NCBI GenBank assembly: GCA_019695185.1
Contig: JAIBAN010000055.1
Location: 1 to 54,946 of the forward strand
Direction: 5' to 3'
DNA length: 54,946 bases
DNA from: Blastocatellia bacterium
GTDB taxonomy: Bacteria > Acidobacteriota > Blastocatellia > Chloracidobacteriales > Chloracidobacteriaceae
Shown: piece after piece, positions 27,815 to 37,046 of the stretch
Layout of the letters: each line of letters begins with the position of its first letter
Position numbering within the stretch: the first letter of the stretch is position 1
Program-made: the position numbers and the translations under genes
Notes under the pieces: generated by a model
What the model was told of the DNA's origin: nothing
Database searches by the model: none
The model's input: only the letters and a program-made list of their open reading frames with translations

Positions 27815-29182
27815 TCAGAAAATCACATCCAACAGTTCAATGACAGACCGGACACCAATCAGCTCAAGACCTTTGGGAGCCTCAAGCCCCGCCAGGTTTC
27901 CCTTGGGAAGAATGCAGCGGGAAAAGCCCATTGCCGCCACCTCTTTGATTCGGGCTGCGGGTTGCGTGGTGCCCCGGACTTCTCCCGCCAAACCGACTTC
28001 GCCAAAAACAGCCAATCCGTTGTCCACGGTTAAGTTCCGGAAACTGGAGGCAATGGCTGCGACAATGCCCAGGTCGGCGGCAGGTTCGTCCAAAACAATC
28101 CCGCCCGCCACATTCACAAAAACATCATCGCCCAGCAGTTGCAGGCCAACCCGTTTTTCGAGCATGGCAATCAGCAGCGCCACCCGGTTCTGTTCCACCC
28201 CTTGGACCATTCGGCGACCGGTTCCGTATTTGCTGGAACTGACCAGCGCCTGCAATTCGACCAGAATTGGACGGGTGCCTTCCATACAGGCCATCACGAC
28301 TGACCCTGAAACATTGAGCGGACGCTGCTGCAAAAAGAGTTCCGAAGGATTCTTGACCGGAATCAGGCCACCGCCGGTCATTTCGAACATTCCCAGCTCA
28401 TTGGTTGCCCCAAAACGGTTTTTCACCGCCCGGATAATTCGGTGATTGTGGTGGCGTTCACCTTCGAAATACAAAACCGTGTCAACGATATGTTCCAGTG
28501 ATTTGGGACCGGCCAGCGTGCCTTCTTTGGTGATGTGGCCAATCAAAAAGACAGGGATGGTATGCTGTTTGGCGTAGAGCATGAACTGCCCCGCCACTTC
28601 CCGCACTTGGGAAACACTCCCAGGGGCCGAATCCAACCGTTCTGAATAGGCTGTCTGAACTGAATCCACCACCACCATTTCAGGTTTCAGATTGGCAATC
28701 ACGTCAAAAATCCGCTCCAGACAGGTTTCCGGCAGGAGGTGCAAGTCACCGGGCTTGAGTCCCAGCCGTTCACCCCGGAGCTTGATTTGGCGTTCCGATT
28801 CCTCACCGCTGACATAGAGCACCCGTTGGCCGGTCAGACTCAGTTTTTCGGCCACTTCCAGGAGCAAGGTGGACTTTCCAATGCCAGGGTCACCGCCAAT
28901 CAAAACCAGGCTGCCCGGCACCACACCGCCACCCAGCACGCGGTCAAATTCCGGCACTCCGGAGGAAAACCGGACATCATCCTGACTCGGCACTTCCGTA
29001 TAGCGGGATGGCTTGACCACTGCTCCGGCCAGCGTCCCCAAGGCTCCGCCTCCCGGAGCCGGTTTGATTTCCCGCTCTTCGGCAAAGGTGTTCCAGCCAT
29101 TGCAGTCAGGACATTTGCCCAGCCATTTGCGTGACTGGTAGCCACATTGTTGACAGGAATAAATGGTTTTGTCTTTAGCCAT
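27815..29182 (-). CDS. radA: DNA repair protein RadA
   Basis: A 455-residue RadA (Sms), a RecA-like ATPase and hexameric helicase that extends recombination branches. The N-terminal zinc finger is C10-x2-C13 ... C24-x2-C27. Walker A is at 96-105 ('GGDPGIGKST') and the RadA-specific KNRFG motif at 254-258. A Lon-protease-like C-terminal domain (about 290-455) completes the family layout. Cytoplasmic. It lies upstream (leftward transcription) of no other repair gene but next to recR. Confidence 0.98.
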   Translation of the reverse strand: MAKDKTIYSCQQCGYQSRKWLGKCPDCNGWNTFAEEREIKPAPGGGALGTLAGAVVKPSRYTEVPSQDDVRFSSGVPEFDRVLGGGVVPGSLVLIGGDPGIGKSTLLLEVAEKLSLTGQRVLYVSGEESERQIKLRGERLGLKPGDLHLLPETCLERIFDVIANLKPEMVVVDSVQTAYSERLDSAPGSVSQVREVAGQFMLYAKQHTIPVFLIGHITKEGTLAGPKSLEHIVDTVLYFEGERHHNHRIIRAVKNRFGATNELGMFEMTGGGLIPVKNPSELFLQQRPLNVSGSVVMACMEGTRPILVELQALVSSSKYGTGRRMVQGVEQNRVALLIAMLEKRVGLQLLGDDVFVNVAGGIVLDEPAADLGIVAAIASSFRNLTVDNGLAVFGEVGLAGEVRGTTQPAARIKEVAAMGFSRCILPKGNLAGLEAPKGLELIGVRSVIELLDVIF

Positions 29183-29191
29183 GTCTCAAAG

Positions 29192-29361
29192 CCTTGGAAA
29201 TCTTGGGAGTCTTGGGAGTCTTGGGAGTCTTGGGAGTCTTGGGCGTCTTGGGCGTCTTGGGCGTCAGGAACAGCTTGACCGCTGACTTCTGACTTCTGAC
29301 TTCTGACTTCTGAGAATTTGGACTCCCAAGACTCTCAAGACGCCCAAGACTCCCAAGACTG
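29192..29361. repeat. Inverted pair of GGGAGTCTTG 10-mer arrays between radA and recR
   Basis: Six to seven forward 10-mers (29192-29264, two sub-variants GGGAGTCTTG and GGGCGTCTTG) face about four reverse copies (29321-29361) across a spacer. The spacer carries its own 8-mer array (TGACTTCT, 29282-29312). The G/C sub-variant appears in both arms. Confidence 0.92.
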
Positions 29362-29368
29362 CTTTTTC

Positions 29369-29968
29369 CTAGATTTCATGCCGATAGGTCATGGCCTTGT
29401 GCATGGTCACTTCGTCGGCGTACTCCAAATCGCTTCCCACGGGCAACCCCATGGCAATCCGGGTGACCTTGATGCCGAGTGGTTTCAAAAGCCTTCCGAC
29501 ATAGTTGGCCGTGGCTTCCCCCTCAGTGGTGGGATTGGTGGCCAGAATGATTTCTTCGACTTCCAAGGTTCGCAATCGTTCCAACAGGCTCCGAATCTTG
29601 AGATCATCGGGTCCAATGCCCCGCATGGGTGAAAGCGCTCCGTGAAGGACGTGATATAACCCGCGATATTCCCCGGTTCGTTCCACAGCCAGCAGGTTGT
29701 GGGCTTCCTCGACCACACAGAGCAGCTTTTGGTCCCGGTTCGGGTTGGTACAATATCGGCATGGGTCCACATCCGTCATATTGTGGCAGGTGGAACAAAA
29801 CGTGATGCGCTCTTTGACATCCCGCAAAGCAGCGGCCAGACGCTCCACGTCTTCCGAGGTGGTCCGCAAAATATGAAACGCCAACCGCTGGGCTGATTTA
29901 TGCCCAATTCCCGGCAGGCGTTTGAACTCATCTATCAGTTTGGCAATTGGTTCTGCAAATTCAGACAT
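29369..29968 (-). CDS. recR: Recombination protein RecR
   Basis: A 199-residue RecR, normal length. It acts with RecO/RecF to load RecA at gaps. An HhH motif is at about 18-28 ('[13 protein letters not shown]'), a zinc finger at C58-x2-C61 ... C70-x2-C73, and a Toprim domain at about 80-175. The start at 29968 is chosen because it gives the usual N-terminus '[15 protein letters not shown]'. A longer frame adds residues that only translate the adjacent heptamer array. In many bacteria recR neighbours ybaB, as here. Confidence 0.97.
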   Translation of the reverse strand: MSEFAEPIAKLIDEFKRLPGIGHKSAQRLAFHILRTTSEDVERLAAALRDVKERITFCSTCHNMTDVDPCRYCTNPNRDQKLLCVVEEAHNLLAVERTGEYRGLYHVLHGALSPMRGIGPDDLKIRSLLERLRTLEVEEIILATNPTTEGEATANYVGRLLKPLGIKVTRIAMGLPVGSDLEYADEVTMHKAMTYRHEI

Positions 29969-29973
29969 ACATT

Positions 29974-30099
29974 CAATTGAGAATTGAGAATTGAGAATTG
30001 AGAATTGAGTTGGTAAACCAGATGGAAACACCTGCTGACACTAAATTACGTATTTCAGGCGAATTTTATTCTCAATTCTCAATTCTCAATTCTCAATTA
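29974..30099. repeat. Inverted pair of ATTGAGA arrays between recR and ybaB
   Basis: About five forward ATTGAGA units (29974-30009) adjoin the recR start and about four reverse units (30068-30099) adjoin ybaB. The ybaB stop codon TAA (30097-30099) lies at the end of the reverse array. Confidence 0.94.
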
Positions 30100-30420
30100 A
30101 AACCCGCCCAAACCCATTTGGCCCATCATGTTACTTAAATAGCGCTGCAAATACTCGTCAGCTTTGGCCTGGGCTGCATTGTTGGCAACTTTAATCAGGT
30201 CCTGGAGCATTTCCCGGTCGCCATCCTTGAACAAGCTTTCATCAATTTCAATGGCAAGCATTTTTTTCGACCCGTCAATTGTGACCGAAACCACTCCGCC
30301 CCCGGAGGTTGCTACGAATTTTTCCTTTTCCAGGGTTTGACGCATTTGCTCCTGTTGGGCCTGCGCCTGTTGCATGATTTGGTCCATATTGGGCATTCCC
30401 GGAAATCCTGGGATTTTCAT
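30097..30420 (-). CDS. ybaB: YbaB/EbfC family nucleoid-associated protein
   Basis: A 107-residue protein with the family features (PF02575): a Met/Gln-rich N-terminal helix ('MDQIMQQAQAQQEQM'), a 'GGGVVSVTIDGSKKM' beta hairpin, and a C-terminal helix ('LIKVANNAAQAKADEYL'). YbaB/EbfC dimers bind DNA and often sit beside recR. AAGGAG lies 9 nt upstream of the ATG. dnaX is not adjacent. Confidence 0.95.
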   Translation of the reverse strand: MKIPGFPGMPNMDQIMQQAQAQQEQMRQTLEKEKFVATSGGGVVSVTIDGSKKMLAIEIDESLFKDGDREMLQDLIKVANNAAQAKADEYLQRYLSNMMGQMGLGGF

Positions 30421-30436
30421 ACAAGTAAACTCCTTT

Positions 30437-30567
30437 TTGAATTGAGAATTGAGAATTGAGAATTGAGAATTGGCAAAACAATCCGGTTGGGCTTCTGTGC
30501 TGTAAAAGGATTTTTTTGCAAGTCAGAAATTCTCAATTCTCAATTCTCAATTCCCCATTCTCAATTA
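30437..30567. repeat. Inverted pair of ATTGAGA arrays between ybaB and the AstE/AspA-like gene
   Basis: Forward units at 30437-30471 adjoin the ybaB ribosome-binding site; reverse units at 30529-30567 (one interrupted copy, 'ttcccca') adjoin the next stop codon. Confidence 0.93.
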
Positions 30568-30569
30568 TT

Positions 30570-31556
30570 TTAGCTCATCGGAATGGCAAACTCGGCAAAC
30601 GGTTCGCCGTTGATAACTGACAGGGTGCTGATGTGATAGAGCAACACTGCCGCTTTCGGTGAAGGAACTTCGGCCACCACTTCGCCAAAATGGTTCCGGA
30701 TGGTCGCAATCAACTGCCCTTCTGCCACCCGCTCGCCCGCGTGGGCATACATCGTGAGCAGGCCCCCGGCTGGCGCATTCAGGTAAAAGAAATTGGAAAG
30801 TCGTTCGAACGCCAGCGGCATCAGGGTTTCCTGTAAAATCCCCAAAATACAAAGGCAGCGGCGCACGCCCCGCTCGTGGATTTGAATGGCGGATTCCTCC
30901 ACCAATCCCTGCCTGCCGGATTCGACCAGCATGGCTGCTTTTCCCTGCAACGCGGCATAGTGATACCAGGTTCCGCTAAAAGCGTTTTTATCATCCAACG
31001 GCAATTCCACAATATAGGGAACCCCAAAACATTCGGCCATCCCACGGGTGGTGATTTCCTGTTCCGGGGTTCCTCCCCGGCGATAGTACAGGTGCGGAGA
31101 CAAATCCTCCGGCAGGTCACCGCTGTGGAGGTCAATCACCGCATCACACAGCGGCATCAATTCCGAGGTAATCGCATAAGCAATCCGCTCCGTCTCGGTC
31201 CCCTGCGGATTACCCGGAAACATCCGGTTCAGGTTTTTTCCATCTGCCGGGTTGTTGAAAATTCCCCGGCCATAAAAACTCGGCACATTGACAATCGGAA
31301 CCGCAATCAGAGTTCCGCGCATTTCCGCCGGGTCCAGTTTTTCCGTCAGTCGCAGCAGCGCCTCAACCCCCGGAAACTCACTGCCATGAATGGCCGCCGT
31401 CACAAGCAACGTGGCACCCGGACGGGCTCCGCTCACGACAATCACCGGAATTCCCAACAGTTCATCGTTCTCCAGCAGCAATTGCAGTTCGCCTTTGGTT
31501 TTGGCGTTGCGGGTTTCAACCGCCGCTTTCATCCAACTGTTCTGTTCGTTTGACAT
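30570..31556 (-). CDS. Succinylglutamate desuccinylase/aspartoacylase family zinc hydrolase
   Basis: A 328-residue protein of the AstE/AspA family (PF04952), an M14-related fold. Zinc ligands are visible: H57 and E60 ('HGSE') and H144 ('DLHSGD'). 'NPADGKNLNRMFPG' (about 101-115) is the substrate-site segment. The C-terminal beta domain (about 245-325) has a biotinyl-like shape ('HAGERVAEGQLIATI'). It probably hydrolyses an N-acyl amino acid or related amide; the exact substrate is not evident. AAGGA lies 6 nt upstream. Confidence 0.92.
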   Translation of the reverse strand: MSNEQNSWMKAAVETRNAKTKGELQLLLENDELLGIPVIVVSGARPGATLLVTAAIHGSEFPGVEALLRLTEKLDPAEMRGTLIAVPIVNVPSFYGRGIFNNPADGKNLNRMFPGNPQGTETERIAYAITSELMPLCDAVIDLHSGDLPEDLSPHLYYRRGGTPEQEITTRGMAECFGVPYIVELPLDDKNAFSGTWYHYAALQGKAAMLVESGRQGLVEESAIQIHERGVRRCLCILGILQETLMPLAFERLSNFFYLNAPAGGLLTMYAHAGERVAEGQLIATIRNHFGEVVAEVPSPKAAVLLYHISTLSVINGEPFAEFAIPMS

Positions 31557-31652
31557 GCGTTTTCCTTTTTACTTTATCTGCCAGGAAAGGGGGCTTTTCT
31601 GAGGTCTGGGATTTTCGAATTTCAGGTAAATCAAGGCTCCGAACTAAGTTTT

Positions 31653-31690
31653 AATTCTCAATTCTCAATTCTCAATTCTCAATTCTCAAT
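31653..31690 (-). repeat. TCTCAAT array abutting the ftsK stop codon
   Basis: Five reverse heptamers end within the last codons of ftsK. The stop codon (31686-31688) lies inside the array. The other end of this spacer has no forward array. Confidence 0.9.
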
Positions 31691-34598
31691 CATCATCCCC
31701 ATTGAGCGCTTTGCCTTCCAGCATTTCCACATAATCATAGGCCAACTGTTTGACCACCCGTGGCTTACTGCCGTCAGGCGGGCCAATGTAGCCTTCCTGT
31801 TCCATCATGTCGAGAATGGCCGCCGCCCGCCCGTATCCAATCCGTAACCGCCGCTGTAGCACTGAGGTGGAGGCTTTCCCCATTTGCACCACGATTTTCA
31901 TGGCTTCGTCAAAAAGCTCATCCCGCTCGCCCATTCCGGCTTCGGCGGCTTCGGCTTCGGCATCCGACATCTGAATGCTTTCGTCATACTGGGGCTGACC
32001 TTGTGACTTGATGTGGTCCACAATCCGATTGATTTCGGCTTCTCCCACATAGGAACCGTGGACCCGCACCAAGCGGGAGGTGCCGGGCGGCAAAAAGAGC
32101 ATATCCCCTTGCCCCAGCAACCCTTCCGCCCCGTTTGTATCAAGAATGGTCCGCGAATCCACTTTGGATGAAACCCGGAAGGAAATCCGCGCCGGGAAGT
32201 TGGCTTTGATAAGACCGGTAATCACATCCACCGAAGGCCGCTGGGTGGCCACCACCAAATGGATGCCGACGGCACGGGCCATCTGGGCCAGCCGGGTGAT
32301 GGAGGTTTCCACATCCGATGAGGCAACCATCATCAAATCGGCCAGTTCGTCAATCACAATCACAATGTAGGGCAGTTTCGGCGGCGGTTCCTGTATGCCA
32401 AACCGCGAAACATCGTTGCTGCCGCAGATTTCCCGGTTGAACTGGTCAATATTGCGGACACCGAAACCCGCCAGTTGCTTATAACGGTTTTCCATTTCCG
32501 TCACCGCCCATTTGAGCGCATTCGAGGCCCGTTTGGGGTCGGTCACAATTGGCGTCAGCAGATGCGGAATGCCTTCATACAAGCCCAGCTCCAGCCGTTT
32601 CGGGTCCACCATGATCATTTTCACATCAGCCGGAGAGGCTTTCAGTAAAATTGAGACAATCAGGGTATTGACCATGACCGATTTGCCGGAACCGGTCGAA
32701 CCGGCAATCAGCAAATGCGGCATTTTCATCAAATCGCTGACGTAGGTGTTCCCTTCAATCGTCTTGCCCAGGGCGATGGTCAGGCAGGAGCCACTGGTCT
32801 GGTATTTGTCGGATTCGACAATCTCCCGCAGGAAAATGACTTCCCGCTTGGAGTTGGGCACTTCAATCCCAACAGTGGATTTGCCGGGCAGCCGGTCAAT
32901 CCGGATGGATTCAGCCTTGAGGGCCAGGCACAGGTCGTCAACCAGATTGGCCACCCGGCTGTATTTGACGCCGGGGTCGGGTTTGAACTCAAACGTCGTC
33001 ACCACCGGGCCGGGGTTGATATGGTGAATTTCCCCGGTAACGTTGAATTCCCGGCATTTTTCGGCCAGCACCTTGGCTCGCTGGCGCAATTCTGTTTCAG
33101 CCTGTTCTTCCGGTTCCGGGGCTTCCTGCAACATTTCCAGAGGCGGCAGGAAATATGACAAGGTTGCACTTTTAGCCACAGGCTCAGGACTTCTGGGAAG
33201 TGGCGGAATTCCCCCCACTGGCTTCATTGCAGCGCGTGGTACGGCAGCCACCACCCGTTGCTGTTGCCCCGTGCGCCACTCGCCCGTATCAGTCGATTTA
33301 TGCCGGATAATGCTGGCTCCCTGAACCATTTTTTCGATTTCGGGGTCGGGTTTCTCCACTGGTGGTTCCAGCTTTTTCACAATCGGCGGCATGACTTCCG
33401 GTTTGGGAGCCACCGGCTCAGGCGGCGGCAGTTCATGACTGGCTATCCCTTTGGCCCGTTCCTGTGCCTTGCGAATGGCTTCGCGGGCAAATTTCCGGGT
33501 ATTGGAAATCGGTGCCTCACCCGGTATGGAACCTGACCCGGATGGACCCGGTGCATTTAACAAAGCCGGTTCATTGGATGGAATTTCAGGGAATTCCTTG
33601 AGCGACTCCAGCAAATCGATGGTATCGCCGGAAGCCAGGTTCAATTCCCCTAAAGCCGGCGGCTCTGAGAGGCGAGGCAGGCTGGAAACCTGCCCGACAC
33701 CTTCCTCGCCGCGCAGTGTTCCGGAAGGGCTTTTATAATCCGAATACAGGGCATCCAGCACCTTTTGCTCACTTTGGACTTTCTCTTCGTCTTCACTGAC
33801 CGGTGCTGCTTTTGAACTGGAACCAAACCAGGATTTCTTTTTCCGTCCTGCCGGAGGCTCCACCAGTTTCCCTGTCGGAACTGCCGTCGGCAGGGCTGTC
33901 ACATTTGAAAGCGAGGCCAGCCGGTTATCGGAGGGTTCGGCCAGCAGCGGCTCGGATTTGGGCGAACGACGAAACCAGTTACGGACATTGGTCCGCAACC
34001 CGGCCCAGGCCCGCCCCACTGCATCCAAGTGCAGGTACTCAAGCAGCACCTGCCGGAGCGAAACGCGGGTCAGGAGCATCAAGGCCAACAACACGACCAC
34101 TGCTAAAAAGAGACTGGTGCCGATTTTATTGAATGCCCCTTCCAGAAACCGTTCCAGCACCTGCCCCAAAAATCCACCAGGCAGAATCCGGCTGCGAAAC
34201 AACGGAATTTCCGGAAAAAGACTGAACAATCCTGCCAGGGAAAAAAACAAACCCAGCAACCCACAGGTCTGGGGAATGGTTGGCCAGGTCCAGCGGCCCC
34301 AAAAAACCTTCCAGGAAAGAATCGCCAACAGAGCCGGGACCAGAAACGCCACCAATCCGAAGGTTTGGAATAAAACATCGGAGATATTGGCTCCCACCGG
34401 CCCAATCCAGTTGCCGGTGGCCCCGGTGGTGCCGACCACGCTCCAGGAACGGTCGGCTGGCTGGAAGGAAACCAGACTCAAGGTCACCAACACAGTCACG
34501 GCAAACAGAACCAGTCCAATTCCTTCCGGCAGGTGCGACGGTTCGGCTGGACTGTCAAGTCGTTTCGTGGTGGGTACCATTTTTGTAACAACAGCCAT
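31686..34598 (-). CDS. ftsK: DNA translocase FtsK
   Basis: A 970-residue FtsK/SpoIIIE-type translocase that pumps chromosomal DNA at the division septum. The N-terminal domain has about four transmembrane helices (residues about 25-190), then a Pro-rich linker (about 200-480). The motor (about 490-890) has Walker A 'AGSTGSGKSVMVN' and Walker B 'IVIVIDELADLM'. The C-terminal winged-helix gamma domain ('LQRRLRIGYGRAAAILD') reads KOPS-like sites. The frame extends upstream, but that part is the translated heptamer array, so the start is ATG 34598 (or the later ATG at 34580). Confidence 0.96.
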   Translation of the reverse strand: MAVVTKMVPTTKRLDSPAEPSHLPEGIGLVLFAVTVLVTLSLVSFQPADRSWSVVGTTGATGNWIGPVGANISDVLFQTFGLVAFLVPALLAILSWKVFWGRWTWPTIPQTCGLLGLFFSLAGLFSLFPEIPLFRSRILPGGFLGQVLERFLEGAFNKIGTSLFLAVVVLLALMLLTRVSLRQVLLEYLHLDAVGRAWAGLRTNVRNWFRRSPKSEPLLAEPSDNRLASLSNVTALPTAVPTGKLVEPPAGRKKKSWFGSSSKAAPVSEDEEKVQSEQKVLDALYSDYKSPSGTLRGEEGVGQVSSLPRLSEPPALGELNLASGDTIDLLESLKEFPEIPSNEPALLNAPGPSGSGSIPGEAPISNTRKFAREAIRKAQERAKGIASHELPPPEPVAPKPEVMPPIVKKLEPPVEKPDPEIEKMVQGASIIRHKSTDTGEWRTGQQQRVVAAVPRAAMKPVGGIPPLPRSPEPVAKSATLSYFLPPLEMLQEAPEPEEQAETELRQRAKVLAEKCREFNVTGEIHHINPGPVVTTFEFKPDPGVKYSRVANLVDDLCLALKAESIRIDRLPGKSTVGIEVPNSKREVIFLREIVESDKYQTSGSCLTIALGKTIEGNTYVSDLMKMPHLLIAGSTGSGKSVMVNTLIVSILLKASPADVKMIMVDPKRLELGLYEGIPHLLTPIVTDPKRASNALKWAVTEMENRYKQLAGFGVRNIDQFNREICGSNDVSRFGIQEPPPKLPYIVIVIDELADLMMVASSDVETSITRLAQMARAVGIHLVVATQRPSVDVITGLIKANFPARISFRVSSKVDSRTILDTNGAEGLLGQGDMLFLPPGTSRLVRVHGSYVGEAEINRIVDHIKSQGQPQYDESIQMSDAEAEAAEAGMGERDELFDEAMKIVVQMGKASTSVLQRRLRIGYGRAAAILDMMEQEGYIGPPDGSKPRVVKQLAYDYVEMLEGKALNGDDD

Positions 34599-34603
34599 CT
34601 TCT

Positions 34604-34769
34604 TAATTGAGAATTGAGAATTGAGAATTGAGAATTGAGAATTGAGAATTGAGCCAGGCATATGATGAAATTCATTCCATCATTCCCGATGAACCTGTGG
34701 GTTCATAACCGTCGAACCGAGAATTCAAAAAGCCTGGGCTTACATTCTCAATTCTCAATTCTCAATTAT
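34604..34769. repeat. Inverted pair of ATTGAGA arrays between ftsK and prfB
   Basis: Seven forward units (34604-34653) lie 6 bp before the ftsK start. Three to four reverse units (34744-34769) end on the prfB stop codon. Confidence 0.94.
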
Positions 34770-35897
34770 TCTTCCGAAGCCGCCAGCACTCCATCCGGAG
34801 CATTGCGGCGGGCAATTAAATATTCTTTGATGAAAGCATCCAAATCGCCGTCCAGCACGGCATCCACGTCGGAAACCTCAAACTTGGTGCGCGTGTCTTT
34901 GACCAGTCGGTATGGATGCAACACATAGTTGCGAATCTGTGAACCAAAGGAAATATCCTTTTTGGTGGCCTCCAGGCGAGAGCTTTCCTCGCGTCGTTTT
35001 TGCAATTCCAGTTCATACAGCCGGGATTTGAGCACTTTCATGGCGACTTCCCGGTTTTGGTGCTGAGAGCGTTGATTTTGACAACTGACCACAATCCCGG
35101 TCGGCAAGTGGGTAATCCGAATGGCCGAATCGGTCACGTTGACGTGCTGTCCGCCTGCCCCGGAAGAACGATAGGTATCAACCCGCAAGTCCTTTTCGTT
35201 GATTTCGATTTCAATTTCATCGTTCAGTTCCGGAGTGACAAACACCGAGGCAAAACTGGTTTCCCGGCTGGCTCCGGAAGCAAACGGCGAAATCCGGACC
35301 AGGCGATGGACCCCGCTTTCACATGACAACAAACCAAAGGCATATTCGCCTTCAACTGTAAACGTGGCAGAGGTCAGCCCGGCTTCTTTACCGGCCTGCA
35401 CATCCACGACTTCGGTTTTGAAACCGCGCCGCTCGCACCAGCGGAGATACATCCGGAGCATCATTTCCGCCCAATCCTGGGCATCCGTGCCTCCGGCACC
35501 CGACTGGATTCGGACAATCGCATTGTTGGCATCCGCCGGTCCGGCCATCAGCATTTTGGTTTCGGCTGCCGCCACGTCCTCACCCAGTCGGGACAGGGTT
35601 TGTTGCAACTCGGTCCGCGAGGTTTCGTCCTCAACCGCAAATTCAAAGAGCACTTCCAAATCCGAGACGGAACGGGCAAAAGAGGCCGCCTGCTGAATGG
35701 CTCCGTCCAGTCGGCTGCGTTCCTTTAAGACCTTTTGCGCATTGGCCTGGTCGTTCCAAAAATCCGGTGCGCCGACTTTGGCTTCCAGCTTTTCCAATGC
35801 CGCCTGTTTGGTTTCCGGGTCAAAGAAACCTCCGTAATTGGCCGACCCGGTCTTTTATATCTGCAAATGTTTGTGAAAGTTCATCAAGTTCAAGCAT
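34766..35897 (-). CDS. prfB: Peptide chain release factor 2, programmed +1 frameshift
   Basis: RF2 terminates translation at UGA and UAA. The gene starts at ATG 35897, reads 25 codons to an in-frame TGA (35822-35820), then continues in the +1 frame from 35821. The site shows the classic elements: an internal Shine-Dalgarno-like CGGAGG, then CTT TGA C. RF2 shortage favours the shift, which autoregulates synthesis. The full product is about 376 residues. SPF (stop recognition) is at about 203-205 and GGQ (peptidyl-tRNA hydrolysis) at about 248-250. A single-frame annotation would miss the N-terminus. Confidence 0.96.
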
Positions 35898-36028
35898 GAG
35901 TCAATTCGTATCCTTGTTTGGTAGCAATCTGTTTCGCAACTGAAAGCAGGCAAACCTAACAAAACCCTATCCGCCCTGACAAGGAACCGATGGGTTCCTC
36001 CGCCTTGCGCCGGTCCAGCCTGCACCCG

Positions 36029-36703
36029 CTATGGCTGGGCTGGGGCATTGGGCCGAGGGGCCGGACCGGTCACTCCGGCGGGAACCGTGATTTGTTTGTA
36101 GTCAGTGGGCGGTTCAAACAACGCAGCAGCCACATCAAACTTCAATTCCGTAAAGGTAATGGTCAGTTTTTTACCGCTGGTTTCTTCTTCAATTTTAATG
36201 GGAAAGTTTTTCAGGTCCGTCGCACACCACAAATAGCTGACCTGTTGCTTTCCATCCTTCATAACGGTTGCTTTGACTTTGCGACAGGGATGACCGTCCA
36301 CCGTTTCGTTTCCGAGTTCTTCAATTTGCAGGCCCGGCTGTTCGAGTAACCGTTGAAACGGATCGTTCTGGGTGACTGTTTTCTCGTCAAGCGGGGCTTC
36401 CATATATGACTTCAGGTCCTCGCTCACCAAATACAGTTTCTTTTTGTCAACATTCATAATGCTGACCTGCTTCCGCCCGGCGGCAGATACTTCGGCGCGC
36501 ACGTTTTTTTCCTGTTTGGCAATTTTAATCTCGCTGATTTTGATTTCTTCGGAATTGCCATTCACATGCATGGTCGCTGAAAACGTTCTGGGAATACTGG
36601 CCAAATCCAGTTTGCCGGGCTGACACCCTGACAACGTGATTGCCGCCATCACACACACAATCCACCTCCAGCCGTACTCTTTCCGGCTCTGCTGTCCTTT
36701 CAT
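36029..36703 (-). CDS. Lipoprotein, DUF4412-like
   Basis: A 224-residue lipoprotein with signal peptide and lipobox 'LSGC' (Cys27). The mature domain is beta-rich: 'ATMHVNGNSEEIKI', 'KKKLYLVSEDLKSYME' and 'VDGHPCRKVKAT...WCATDLKNFPIKIE', a pattern shared with LolA/DUF4412-type periplasmic proteins. The tail is Pro-rich. AAGGAG is 5-6 nt before the ATG. Function unknown. Confidence 0.85.
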   Translation of the reverse strand: MKGQQSRKEYGWRWIVCVMAAITLSGCQPGKLDLASIPRTFSATMHVNGNSEEIKISEIKIAKQEKNVRAEVSAAGRKQVSIMNVDKKKLYLVSEDLKSYMEAPLDEKTVTQNDPFQRLLEQPGLQIEELGNETVDGHPCRKVKATVMKDGKQQVSYLWCATDLKNFPIKIEEETSGKKLTITFTELKFDVAAALFEPPTDYKQITVPAGVTGPAPRPNAPAQP

Positions 36704-36837
36704 GAAAACTCCTTGGAATTGATTAAAACTGAAAAAATCTTGACTTGGAAGAATCCTGACTATACCGAATCAGCCACTGAATAACCAGTACCTTGAGGAA
36801 TTTTTGCCGATTTCACCCCTGGGGGGCTTGACAAGCG

Positions 36838-36846
36838 TGCTATAGT
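36838..36846 (+). promoter_or_regulatory. Extended -10 element upstream of tRNA-Thr
   Basis: TGCTATAGT ends 32 bp before the tRNA 5' end and fits an extended -10 box. TTGACA occurs 7 bp before it, too close to serve as its -35, so the call rests on the extended -10 only. Confidence 0.4.
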
Positions 36847-36877
36847 GTCGTTTCTTTTTTCGTTAGCACCACCCCAA

Positions 36878-36954
<77 letters not shown>

Positions 36955-37046
36955 GTTTTTTCCCCACAGTCCAATTCATCCCTTTTCCATTTCGGATATA
37001 ACAGCGAGGGCCAATCCTCAAACCCATTCCATTTCTGGAAGTCTGC

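Noticed and set aside
36828..36846. TTGACA as a -35 box for tRNA-Thr
   Set aside because: The gap to TATAGT is only 7 bp, far from the 16-18 bp needed. Only the extended -10 is kept.
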